Shown here one piece after another: positions 26,598 through 34,412 of a DNA stretch of 64,000 nucleotides. The notes under the pieces were generated by a model that saw only the letters and a program-made list of their open reading frames with translations, did no database searches and was not told the DNA's origin. Numbering within the stretch: the stretch's first letter is position 1; each line of letters starts with the position of its first letter. Source of the stretch: CAYXEN01 sp964464035. Lineage in GTDB: Bacteria > Krumholzibacteriota > Krumholzibacteriia > WVZY01. The stretch lies in NCBI GenBank assembly GCA_964464035.1, contig CAYXEN010000005.1, positions 1-64,000 of the forward strand. The letters run 5' to 3'. The translations under genes were made by a program, and so were the position numbers.

Positions 26598-28775
26598 CTA
26601 TGAGGAAGCTTGGTCGGAATCTACTATATAAGAAAAATCGGCATATCTGGAAAACAGGGCGAAAAGAACAGCCAAGAAACCATGCCTGTTCATGCTCACT
26701 TCCTTGTCTTTGCAATTTACCAGAACCTTGTCGAAATACCTGTCTATGGCCGGGGCCAGCCGGGAGAAAGTTTTGAGTATTCCCGGGAAATCACCTGCTT
26801 TTTCAAGGGCTTCTATCTCTGAAAACATCTCTTTGACTTCGTGATTCAATTCCCTTTCCTCGGCTTCCTGAAAGAGACTCTCCCTGAAGCCGACGCCCAC
26901 CCCGAGGGTCTCCCGCTCGAACAGGGCGCCTCTTATCTTTTCCAGCTCCGATCCGAAGATCTTGCGCTCGCTTGAAAGGATGTTTCCCACCCTCTTCACG
27001 CCGGCTATCAGCCTCTTGAAATCCTTCTTCTTCCTGATGCGCTGGAAGCTTCGGCATCGCTCCGCAGCGAGGCGCGGATCGAGCCAGGCCAGCGGGAGAA
27101 CCGCGTCTACTATATCGTAGTCGTAGCCGGCATCCAGGAGATAGCCTTCGAGTCTTCCCTTGAAGAAATCCTCCAATCTGCCCAGGCTTTCATCGTAGTC
27201 GGCATTATCCGGCAGGCCTGCCTCGCGGTATATCGCCACCGCTTCATTCATCAGCTCATCCAGTCTGGCGATCCTCGAACGATCGATCATCCTTATCACC
27301 GCCAGCGCTTGCCTTCTCAAGGCATAAGGATCCTGCGATCCGCTGGGAAGCAACCCCGCAAGGAAACAGCCGCATATATTGTCCATCTTGTCGGCCAGGC
27401 TTAGAGCCATCCCGGCCCGGGACGATGGAAGCGGGTCGGCCGAGCTTCGGGGCAGATGGTGTTCCCTTATCGCCCGGACTATGCCCGCAGCCTTGCCGGC
27501 GGCCCGGGCGTAATAGCTCCCGATGACACCCTCGAGTAGAGTGAATTCCTTGCCGTCACGGACCATCTCGCTCGCCAGATCGGCCTTGGCGAGCAAGGCG
27601 AGCTCGTGCATTTCAGCCTCGCTCAATCCCGTCCCCCCCCTGCGATCGAAGAAGCACAACAGCTTCTCGAGTCGCTCGGCTTTCTCGCGCAACGTCCCGA
27701 GGCCTTCCATGAACACGATTCCATCGAGCCTGTCGGCCAAGGCATGGATGCCTCGCTTGAGATCCTCTTTCCAATAGAAGAGGGCATCTTGGAGCCTCGC
27801 CCGCAGCACTTTCTCGTTACCGGCCTTTATTCCGCGGCTGCTCCTCTTCTTGCCGTCGTAGAAGGCGAGAAACCGCGGCATCAATTCGCCGTTCCCGGAA
27901 CGTCTGAGGGCGAAATACCTCTGGTGGGTCTTCATCGCCGTTATGACGACCTCGGGGGGAAGCGAAAGATAATCCGGGGGGAACTCCCCCACGAAGACAC
28001 CCGGTTCCTCCAGCATGAAATTGATTTCGTCGAGGAGATCTTCGTCTTCCACCAGTTCACACCCCGCCTTGCGCGCGGCGCGAAGCGCCATTACGAGCAG
28101 GCGTTCCCTTCTCTCCCGGTGATCGACGATAATACCCCTCTTCTTCATGGTCGAGAGATACGACTCGGCGTTCCTTATCACTATTTTTTCCCGGCTGAGC
28201 CATGGGCTGCGGAAAGACACGTTGGAACCGCCGACTCCCGCGAACTTGAACCTCACTACGGTGTCGCCGTAGAGACAAACGATCCAGCGAACGGGGCGGG
28301 CGAACCTCGCCTTCCCGCTTTGCCATCGCATCGACTTGGGAAACCTCAATCCACCGACGAGGGCGGGCAGGTTTTCGCGCAAGAGGGCTACGGCTTTTCG
28401 CCGGCTGAGCCTCCTCTCGAACCCCACGTACTCGCCCCGATCGGTCTCGATCCTGCGAAGGTCCTTCACGGACACCCCCTTCGATTTCGCAAAACCGATC
28501 GCCGCTTTCGTGGGTCTGCCCTTTTCATCGAAGGCTTTCGAAACCGGGGGGCCGGTCACAGCTTCTACTCTCGCCTCCTGCACGCCGGCCAGTCCCTCGA
28601 CGAAGAGAACCAGCCTGCGAGGCGTGCCGGTGGTGGTGACGGATTCGAAGCCCAGCCTCAGTTCGTTCATCATGCTCTCCGCGTCGGCTTTGAGCTGTTC
28701 GAGGGCGGGGGCTACATAGGAAGCAGGCAGGTTTTCGCACCCAATCTCGAGCAATAGATCGCGCAACTCATCCAC
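26598..28775 (-). CDS. glyS: Glycyl-tRNA synthetase beta subunit
   Basis: A 725-residue protein, slightly longer than the usual 690. It opens with LRDLLLEIGCENLPASYVAPALEQL, matching the GlyS N-terminus LLxEIGxExLPA, and continues with TGTPRRLVLFVEGLA, KAAIGFAKSKGVSVKDL, a HD-like region (CGCFLAGLLPSGSQDPYALRRQALAVIRMI) and a C-terminal anticodon-binding helical domain. With GlyQ it forms the alpha2-beta2 enzyme that charges tRNA-Gly; the beta subunit holds tRNA recognition. The start is GTG at 28775, overlapping the glyQ stop by 8 nt, so the subunits are translationally coupled. It is the last gene of the phoH-ybeY-recO operon. Confidence 0.96.
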   Translation of the reverse strand: MDELRDLLLEIGCENLPASYVAPALEQLKADAESMMNELRLGFESVTTTGTPRRLVLFVEGLAGVQEARVEAVTGPPVSKAFDEKGRPTKAAIGFAKSKGVSVKDLRRIETDRGEYVGFERRLSRRKAVALLRENLPALVGGLRFPKSMRWQSGKARFARPVRWIVCLYGDTVVRFKFAGVGGSNVSFRSPWLSREKIVIRNAESYLSTMKKRGIIVDHRERRERLLVMALRAARKAGCELVEDEDLLDEINFMLEEPGVFVGEFPPDYLSLPPEVVITAMKTHQRYFALRRSGNGELMPRFLAFYDGKKRSSRGIKAGNEKVLRARLQDALFYWKEDLKRGIHALADRLDGIVFMEGLGTLREKAERLEKLLCFFDRRGGTGLSEAEMHELALLAKADLASEMVRDGKEFTLLEGVIGSYYARAAGKAAGIVRAIREHHLPRSSADPLPSSRAGMALSLADKMDNICGCFLAGLLPSGSQDPYALRRQALAVIRMIDRSRIARLDELMNEAVAIYREAGLPDNADYDESLGRLEDFFKGRLEGYLLDAGYDYDIVDAVLPLAWLDPRLAAERCRSFQRIRKKKDFKRLIAGVKRVGNILSSERKIFGSELEKIRGALFERETLGVGVGFRESLFQEAEERELNHEVKEMFSEIEALEKAGDFPGILKTFSRLAPAIDRYFDKVLVNCKDKEVSMNRHGFLAVLFALFSRYADFSYIVDSDQASS

Positions 28776-29661
28776 CCCCCCTCAGCAAGGGATAGCCCGC
28801 TTCGCGCCTTTTCTCGAGGTAGAGCCCCGCGACGCGCCTGGCCAACGCCCTGATCCTCCCGATGTAACTCGTCCTCTCCGCGACGCTCACAGCACCTCGT
28901 GCGTCGAGCACGTTGAATATGTGCGACAACTTCACGACGTAGTCGTAGGCGGGGAGCACGAGGGATGCTTCCGCGAGCGAGGCGCATTCCTTCTCCAGTT
29001 TCTCGAAGAGGTCGAAGTAGACGGCCGTGTTGGCCTTTTCGAAATGAAAGACGGAGAACTCCTCCTCCGCCATGCGGTTCATTTCCCCCCAGGTGATCCC
29101 GTTCCCCCACTCGAGGTCCATGACCGAATCCTTTTCCTGGATGTACATGCATATGCGAAGAAGACCGTAGGTGATCTCGGCGGAGACGGGATCCAGTTCG
29201 AAAGAACCCGCCTGTTGGAAATAAGTGAACTGGGTTATCTCCATCCCGTCGAGCCACACTTCCCACCCCAGGCCCGACGCTCCGAGGGTCGGGGCTTCCC
29301 AGTCGTCCTCGACGAGTCTGATGTCGTGCACTCCCGGATCGATGCCCAGGGCCTTGAGGCTGTCCACGTAGATCGACAGGACGTCGTCGGGAGGAGGTTT
29401 GAGTATCACTTGGAACTGGAGAAACTGCTGCACGCGATTGGGATTCTCCCCGTAGCGGCCGTCCTTGGGGCGCTTCGACGGTTCGACGTAGGCGACGCGC
29501 CAGGGTTCGGGGCCGAGGACCCTTAGAAAGGTGGCCGGGTTGAGCGTTCCCGCCCCGACCTCGGAGTTGTACGGTTGGACGATGAGACACCCGCGCCTCA
29601 TCCAGAAGCTCTGGAGCTTGAAGATTATGTCCTGATAAGAAAGATGCTTCTTCCCCGGCAT
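28768..29661 (-). CDS. glyQ: Glycyl-tRNA synthetase alpha subunit
   Basis: A 297-residue class II synthetase catalytic subunit. It has all family hallmarks: YQDIIFKLQSFWMRRGCLIVQPYNSEVGAGTLNPATFLRVLGPEPWRVAYVEPSKRPKDGRYGENPNR, then LQFQVILKPPPDDV, VHDIRLVEDDWEAPTLGASGLGWEVWLDGMEITQFTYFQQ and the late LDARGAVSVAERTSYIGRIRALAR. It binds glycine and ATP and makes glycyl-adenylate. It lies 57 nt after recO and overlaps glyS. Bacterial-type split GlyRS (not the eukaryote-like single chain) is consistent with a diderm bacterium. Confidence 0.97.
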   Translation of the reverse strand: MPGKKHLSYQDIIFKLQSFWMRRGCLIVQPYNSEVGAGTLNPATFLRVLGPEPWRVAYVEPSKRPKDGRYGENPNRVQQFLQFQVILKPPPDDVLSIYVDSLKALGIDPGVHDIRLVEDDWEAPTLGASGLGWEVWLDGMEITQFTYFQQAGSFELDPVSAEITYGLLRICMYIQEKDSVMDLEWGNGITWGEMNRMAEEEFSVFHFEKANTAVYFDLFEKLEKECASLAEASLVLPAYDYVVKLSHIFNVLDARGAVSVAERTSYIGRIRALARRVAGLYLEKRREAGYPLLRGGG

Positions 29662-29718
29662 CTTGGACGTGCCTTTCTTTTCCAGCCGCCCTGCGTCGGC
29701 ACCTCCGCCGCCCGGGCG

Positions 29719-30456
29719 TCAAGATTGTTTCAATAACTTGAATGAATCGGGGAGTCGATAGCCTTGAACGTGATAAATATATGTCCAGTGAAGTATCTGT
29801 CCAAAACTTTTTCTGAGCGACTCCTCGATGCGCATTGCACTGAGTTCCCGAAACGGGCGGACGGCGACCGTCTCGATGAGAGAAAGACAGTCCGCCTCGA
29901 GCGGCATCGCTTCGGCGCCGCGGGTCTCGTCCCCGGCGCAGAAGCTCACACCACCACGCGGATCATATACGCCGCTTTCCAGTTTTTCACCGCAAACGGA
30001 GCAGTGGCCGAACTCGGGAAGCGAACCGATCACTCCGAGCAGTTTCATCTGCAGGACGAGGAAAAAGAAGAGCGGATCCTGCGGCCGCTGCACGGCGAGG
30101 AACGAGACTATCGTCTCGAAAACCCCTTCGTCCCTGTGCCCGAAGTACGTCACCTGGTCGACCAGCTCGATGGCGGCCAACCGCGAGGCCATCCCGGGAA
30201 GCGAATCCTCCACCGACGCGCCGGCGATCCTTATCTCGGCCTCCTTCAGGTAGAAGAGATCTCTTCCTTCCTTATAGTAATAGACCGCCTGGAGAACGGT
30301 CCCCGGCTCGAGCGCCGCCCGGTAAGGGCTCTTGTCCTTCATCGCGGCCTTCGCAATGAGCTTTATCTTGCCGCTCTCCTCCCCCAGGAACGTGGCGATC
30401 CTGCTGCTGCCGCTCCTCGAACTCCTGATGACTACACCTTCTTCTTTCTTCAGCAT
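29719..30456 (-). CDS. recO: DNA repair protein RecO
   Basis: A 245-residue protein of normal length. The N-terminal OB-fold is typical (EGVVIRSSRSGSSRIATFLGEESGKIKLIAKAAMKDKSPYRAALEPGT). The C-terminal helical part has the four-Cys zinc site, in HCSVCGEKLESGVYDPRGGVSFCAGD (with Cys-x2-Cys and a later Cys). RecO with RecR loads RecA on SSB-coated single-strand DNA in RecFOR gap repair. It lies 70 nt after mgtE and 57 nt before glyQ in the operon. Members of this neighbourhood (ybeY, recO, glyQS) are often neighbours in other bacteria, which strengthens the assignment. Confidence 0.92.
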   Translation of the reverse strand: MLKKEEGVVIRSSRSGSSRIATFLGEESGKIKLIAKAAMKDKSPYRAALEPGTVLQAVYYYKEGRDLFYLKEAEIRIAGASVEDSLPGMASRLAAIELVDQVTYFGHRDEGVFETIVSFLAVQRPQDPLFFFLVLQMKLLGVIGSLPEFGHCSVCGEKLESGVYDPRGGVSFCAGDETRGAEAMPLEADCLSLIETVAVRPFRELSAMRIEESLRKSFGQILHWTYIYHVQGYRLPDSFKLLKQS

Positions 30457-30526
30457 GGGACCCGTCGAGTTCTATCCTGTGGATTCCGTCTGCCCCGTCC
30501 CGTGCGGCGGCTCCCCCCCGATGAAC

Positions 30527-31888
30527 TCACTTCCCACCCATGATCGACAGATAGTGCGTCGCCAGCGCAAGGTAGATGGCCAGCCCCACTATATCGTTCG
30601 AAACGGATATGAAAGGCCCCGTCGCGATGGCGGGATCTATCTTCAGCCTGTTGAGTAGCAGGGGGACCGAGGCGCCCATGAAGGCCGCCACCATTACGAC
30701 GCTCACCAGGGAGACCCACATGAGCATGCCCAGGCCGGCCTCGTGTCGCCATATGTTTACGAAGGTGAAGAGAATCGCACCGAGGATGAAACCGTTTATC
30801 AGAGCCACCTGGAGCTCCTTGAAAATCCTCCGCCAGGTTCGGCCTATGGCGATCTCCTTCAAGGCGAGCTCGCGGACCACGACGACGGCCGCCTGGCTGC
30901 CCGTGTTGCCGGCCGTTCCGATGAGCAGAGGTATGAAGAAGACCAGCGTCACCGCCGTATTGAGTGAGACTTCGTACCTGCTGATCAGGACCGCGTTGAT
31001 CAGCTCTCCCAGCATTCCCCCTATCAACCAGGGCAACCTGGACCGGGATATCTTCACGGGCGATCTCTCGCCGATTTCGTTCTCGTCCGTTCCGGCCAGC
31101 TTCGCTATGTCCTCGGAAGCCTCCTCCTCTATGACGTCGATTATGTCGTCGACCGTTATCCTTCCCTTGAGGACGCCTTGTTCGTCGACGACCGGAAGCG
31201 TGAACTCGTCGTAGCGGGCGAATATCCCGGCCACTTCCTCCTGGTCCATTCCCACGGGCACGCTGATCACGTTCTTCTCCATCACGTCGGCGATCTTCTC
31301 CGAGGGTTCGTGGATCAAGAGGTCGAGCACGTTGATGGCTCCCTTGAGCACGCCTCTCCCGTCCACGACGAAAACCTTCTGGATGTTCTCGATCTCTTCC
31401 GCCCTTTCCCGCACCAGCCGGATCGCATCCCTGATCGAAGCGTCCTCGCGTACGGCGAGCTTTTCCACCTCCATGATGCCGCCCGCCGTGTCTTCCTCGA
31501 ACTCGAGCAGTTCGGATATCCTCACCCTCTCCTGCGAGGAGAGGAGGGATTCTATCTGCTCGGACTTCTCCGGAGGAAGCTGGGAGATGATGTCGGCGGC
31601 GTCGTCCGAAGGCATCTCCTCGATCAGGTTGACCACTTCCTTGTCCGTCAACAATTCGAGAAGCGCCTGCCCCGATTTCTCGTCGACCTCGCTGAGGACT
31701 TCGGCCGCCCTCTCGTTCCCCAGGGCTTTCAACACGATCACCTTCTCACCGTCATCGACTATTTCCAAGATGTCGGCGACGTCGACTGCATGCATGGGCT
31801 GGAGGAGGGCCTGCAATCCATCGAGATCGCCCGCATCGACGAGGGCTTTCACTGTCGAGACGATTTCTTCGTCAATTCGATCCGTCAT
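30527..31888 (-). CDS. mgtE: MgtE-type magnesium transporter
   Basis: A 453-residue protein of normal length. Residues 1-125 form the N domain superhelix (ADILEIVDDGEKVIVLKALGNERAAEVLSEVDEKSGQALL), residues 130-255 are two CBS domains (KLAVREDASIRDAI, GVLKGAINVLDLL; MDQEEVAGIFARYDEFTLPVVDEQGVLKGRITVDDIIDVI), and the rest has five membrane helices with the pore signature PLLIGTAGNTGSQAAVVVVRELAL. It is a Mg-gated Mg2+ channel or transporter in the inner membrane, homodimeric by family knowledge. It lies 92 nt downstream of the DUF502 gene and 70 nt ahead of recO, within the long phoH operon. Confidence 0.95.
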   Translation of the reverse strand: MTDRIDEEIVSTVKALVDAGDLDGLQALLQPMHAVDVADILEIVDDGEKVIVLKALGNERAAEVLSEVDEKSGQALLELLTDKEVVNLIEEMPSDDAADIISQLPPEKSEQIESLLSSQERVRISELLEFEEDTAGGIMEVEKLAVREDASIRDAIRLVRERAEEIENIQKVFVVDGRGVLKGAINVLDLLIHEPSEKIADVMEKNVISVPVGMDQEEVAGIFARYDEFTLPVVDEQGVLKGRITVDDIIDVIEEEASEDIAKLAGTDENEIGERSPVKISRSRLPWLIGGMLGELINAVLISRYEVSLNTAVTLVFFIPLLIGTAGNTGSQAAVVVVRELALKEIAIGRTWRRIFKELQVALINGFILGAILFTFVNIWRHEAGLGMLMWVSLVSVVMVAAFMGASVPLLLNRLKIDPAIATGPFISVSNDIVGLAIYLALATHYLSIMGGK

Positions 31889-31980
31889 GGCACTTCCCGA
31901 TCGTGGAGGGATCCAAGAGTCGATTCACAAGAAGCATCGCAATCGTAGGAAACTAAGTGAGCCTTGGCAAGCTCGATTTG

Positions 31981-32595
31981 TCATTCGGATCGCGGGATCA
32001 CGGATGCGGGAGCGGAGGGAGATACGGTTCCACCCGAGATGACCATCTTCAGACCTTCTTCTACGCTCATCTCCAGCGGAATGACGTCCTTCTTCGGAAC
32101 CATGAGGAGGTAGCCCGAGGTGGGATTGGGTGAAGTGGGCAGGAAGACGTTTATCAGCTCTTCCCCCGTCGCTTGGTTCAACGCCGTGGGCCCGGTCCAG
32201 GTGAGGAACCCTATGGCATAAGAACCCTGATGGGGGAACCGTATGAGGACGACCTGCTTGAAAGCCGTTCGCCGGTCGGAGAGAAGAACCTGGCTTATCT
32301 CTTTCACTGTGGAATAGATACCCCTGATGAGCGGAATGTGATTGAGGGACCTCTCCCCGAAGCCGATGATCTTGCGACCGACCAGGTTGCCGGCGAGGAA
32401 TCCCACCAGGAACACGAAGACGACGACGCCGAGTATCCCCACTCCCGGAAAATCCAGGACCGGATACCTGGCCTTGAGCGGATCGATGAGGTTGTCCATC
32501 GAAGCGAACACCTTGAAAAGTATGTATCCCGTTATCACGATCGGGATGAGGATCAGCAAGCCGGTTATGAACTGTCTCCTGAAGAATCTGAACAA
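31981..32595 (-). CDS. DUF502 family membrane protein
   Basis: A 204-residue protein with two membrane helices (LLILIPIVITGYILFKVF; GILGVVVFVFLVGFLAGNLVGR) then a soluble domain: LNHIPLIRGIYSTVKEISQVLL, VVLIRFPHQGSYAIGFLTW and VFLPTSPNPTSGYLLMVPKKDVIPLEMSVEEGLKMVISGG. These are the classic DUF502 signatures. Its function is unknown in all bacteria. The start is a TTG with GGAGG six bases upstream; no better ATG is available in frame. It lies between corC and mgtE, both metal-transport-related, but this is a common conserved neighbourhood and not proof of shared function. Confidence 0.9.
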   Translation of the reverse strand: MFRFFRRQFITGLLILIPIVITGYILFKVFASMDNLIDPLKARYPVLDFPGVGILGVVVFVFLVGFLAGNLVGRKIIGFGERSLNHIPLIRGIYSTVKEISQVLLSDRRTAFKQVVLIRFPHQGSYAIGFLTWTGPTALNQATGEELINVFLPTSPNPTSGYLLMVPKKDVIPLEMSVEEGLKMVISGGTVSPSAPASVIPRSE

Positions 32596-32643
32596 GCCTC
32601 GCCTCCGTTTCTTTCACCCGGGCTCAGTCGCTTTCGACGGCCG

Positions 32644-33924
32644 CTATTCTTCCGCGCCCCGCTTGGCCTTCCCCCCGCACGACTTGAGACCTCTTATCAA
32701 TACCTTGTCGATCCTCTGCCTGACGATGGAACGGATCTCGTAGGTGACGTCATCGTCCTCCACCATGTCTCCCACCCTGGGAACACGCCCGATCTTTTCG
32801 TAGAGGAATCCTCCCAGACTGTCCGATCCGCCCTCGGAAAGATCGAGACCGAGCGATTCCTTGAGGTCGTCGACGTGAATCTTCGCGTTGCAGACGGCGG
32901 TGTCTTCGTCGATCCTTTCTATCAGCTCCTCCTCGGTATCGAATTCGTCCTGGATGTCGCCGACGATCTCCTCGAGAATGTCCTCCATCGTCACGAGGCC
33001 GGCCGTGCCGCCGTACTCGTCGACCGCGATGGCTATATGCTTCTTCCGCTTCTTGAACTCGGAGAGGAGTTCGTCGATCTTCTTGCTCTCGGGAACGAAG
33101 AACACCTCCCTCATCACCTGGTCCAACGTGAAATCCTGTCCCGCGACTATCTTTCTCAAGAGGTCCTTCGTATAAACGATTCCGACGACCTTGTCTATGG
33201 TCTCCTCGTACACGGGAATCCTCGAATGCCCGGAGTCGATGATCACGGACATTGCTTCCTCCCGGCCGGTGTTGACGTCGACCGCCACTATATCGATCCT
33301 CGGTACCATCACTTCCCTCACCTGCGTATCTCCGAAGTCGAAGATGCTGGACATGAGTTTCTGTTCTTCCTCCTCCAGCGAACCGTTCTCGTCGCCGAAC
33401 ATCGCTATCTTCTGCTCCAGCGGCTTGAGCGGAAAGGAAACCGCATCCGTGAACCCGCCTCCCAAGCCCCTCAGAATGCGTTCGATGGGCGATATGAGGG
33501 GGAAAGAAACGAGCAGCAACGGATACATGAAGAACTTGGAGACGTCGAGTATCTTCTGCGCTTGCCGGAAGGCCGCCAAGGAGAAGGCCGCGGGAGGAAG
33601 AAAAACGACGCCGAGAGCGAAGAGCGACGTGAAAATCATCCGCGGCGGCGCCGGTAATCCAGCAAACAAGCGGCCCGCCCCCAGGTCGAACGCGGATGCG
33701 ATTCCGAACAGGGCTCCGACGCCCTGCGTCATCCGGAGAAAGACGGCGGACACGAGCGGCTTCTCCAGAAGAAGCCTCACGTAGCCGGTGTCCCACCACT
33801 TCTCGTTGGACTTCTTCTCGTGATGAATGTACGAAAGGATCTCGAGCGCCCTCTGAGTCGCGCCGGCGAAGCTCAGCAACAGAACGGCGAGGAGTAGAAT
33901 CACTACGTCGATTGTCGGGTTCAT
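32644..33924 (-). CDS. CorC/HlyC-type CNNM membrane protein with CBS domains
   Basis: A 426-residue protein. The N-terminal 190 residues hold the CNNM transmembrane domain (DVVILLLAVLLLSFAGATQRALEIL; three or four helices). A CBS pair follows (VREVMVPRIDIVAVDVNTGREEAMSVIIDSGHSRIPVYEETIDKVVGIVYTKDLL; EYGGTAGLVTMEDILEEIVGDIQDEFD), and then the C-terminal CorC_HlyC domain (LGLDLSEGGSDSLGGFLYEKIGRVPRVGDMV). Family members mediate Mg2+/Co2+ efflux or resistance. It starts 26 nt after ybeY, matching the conserved ybeY-corC order seen in many bacteria, including E. coli. Confidence 0.92.
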   Translation of the reverse strand: MNPTIDVVILLLAVLLLSFAGATQRALEILSYIHHEKKSNEKWWDTGYVRLLLEKPLVSAVFLRMTQGVGALFGIASAFDLGAGRLFAGLPAPPRMIFTSLFALGVVFLPPAAFSLAAFRQAQKILDVSKFFMYPLLLVSFPLISPIERILRGLGGGFTDAVSFPLKPLEQKIAMFGDENGSLEEEEQKLMSSIFDFGDTQVREVMVPRIDIVAVDVNTGREEAMSVIIDSGHSRIPVYEETIDKVVGIVYTKDLLRKIVAGQDFTLDQVMREVFFVPESKKIDELLSEFKKRKKHIAIAVDEYGGTAGLVTMEDILEEIVGDIQDEFDTEEELIERIDEDTAVCNAKIHVDDLKESLGLDLSEGGSDSLGGFLYEKIGRVPRVGDMVEDDDVTYEIRSIVRQRIDKVLIRGLKSCGGKAKRGAEE

Positions 33925-33950
33925 CTATCGGTAAACGGGAAGGTTTCGCA

Positions 33951-34412
33951 TCACGCGAAGAGCTTTTCCACTTGTCCGGAATCGAGCCACCTGGAAAGGA
34001 GCTTTTTCTCCTCCGCTTCCATCTCATCGGCCTCCGCATCGGACTGGTGATCGTAGCCGACCACGTGGAGCAGGCCGTGAACGGCGGTCCGCAGAAAGAG
34101 GTGGCCCGCTTCCACCTTCCTCTTTTTCGCCTCCTTCTCTATAGTTTCGGTGGAGATGTACAGTTCCCCGGATGTATCCTCCGAGACGGGATGGACGTCT
34201 TCTTCCATGTACGAGAAAGAGATCACGTCGGTTTCCCTGTCTATTCCCCTGAAGTCGCGGTTGATCCTCCTTATGCCTGCGTCATCGGTCAGGACGACGT
34301 CCACGCGGAGCTCATCCCCGCCGAGAGCGGCGCAGGCTTCACTCAAGGCGGCCACGAGATCTTCATTCAGCCACTCTATGTTTCTCTCCGAGGGGCTTAG
34401 CGACAATTGCAT
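33951..34412 (-). CDS. ybeY: rRNA maturation endoribonuclease YbeY
   Basis: A 153-residue protein of normal size starting at ATG 34412 (MQLSLSPSERNIEWL); an in-frame extension upstream is ignored because it lies inside the 7TM-HD gene and lacks similarity. It has the active metal site HGLLHVVGYDH (H-x3-H-x5-H) and the family stretch RINRDFRGIDRETDVISFSY. YbeY processes the 3' end of 16S rRNA and acts in ribosome quality control. It overlaps the end of the 7TM-HD phosphodiesterase gene by 50 nt, consistent with the conserved phoH-yqfF-ybeY gene order in Firmicutes and other phyla. Confidence 0.93.
   Translation of the reverse strand: MQLSLSPSERNIEWLNEDLVAALSEACAALGGDELRVDVVLTDDAGIRRINRDFRGIDRETDVISFSYMEEDVHPVSEDTSGELYISTETIEKEAKKRKVEAGHLFLRTAVHGLLHVVGYDHQSDAEADEMEAEEKKLLSRWLDSGQVEKLFA

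Noticed and set aside
28771..28773. An ATG inside the glyQ stop as the start of glyS
   Set aside because: It is out of frame with the glyS protein; GTG 28775 is in frame and gives the expected N-terminus.
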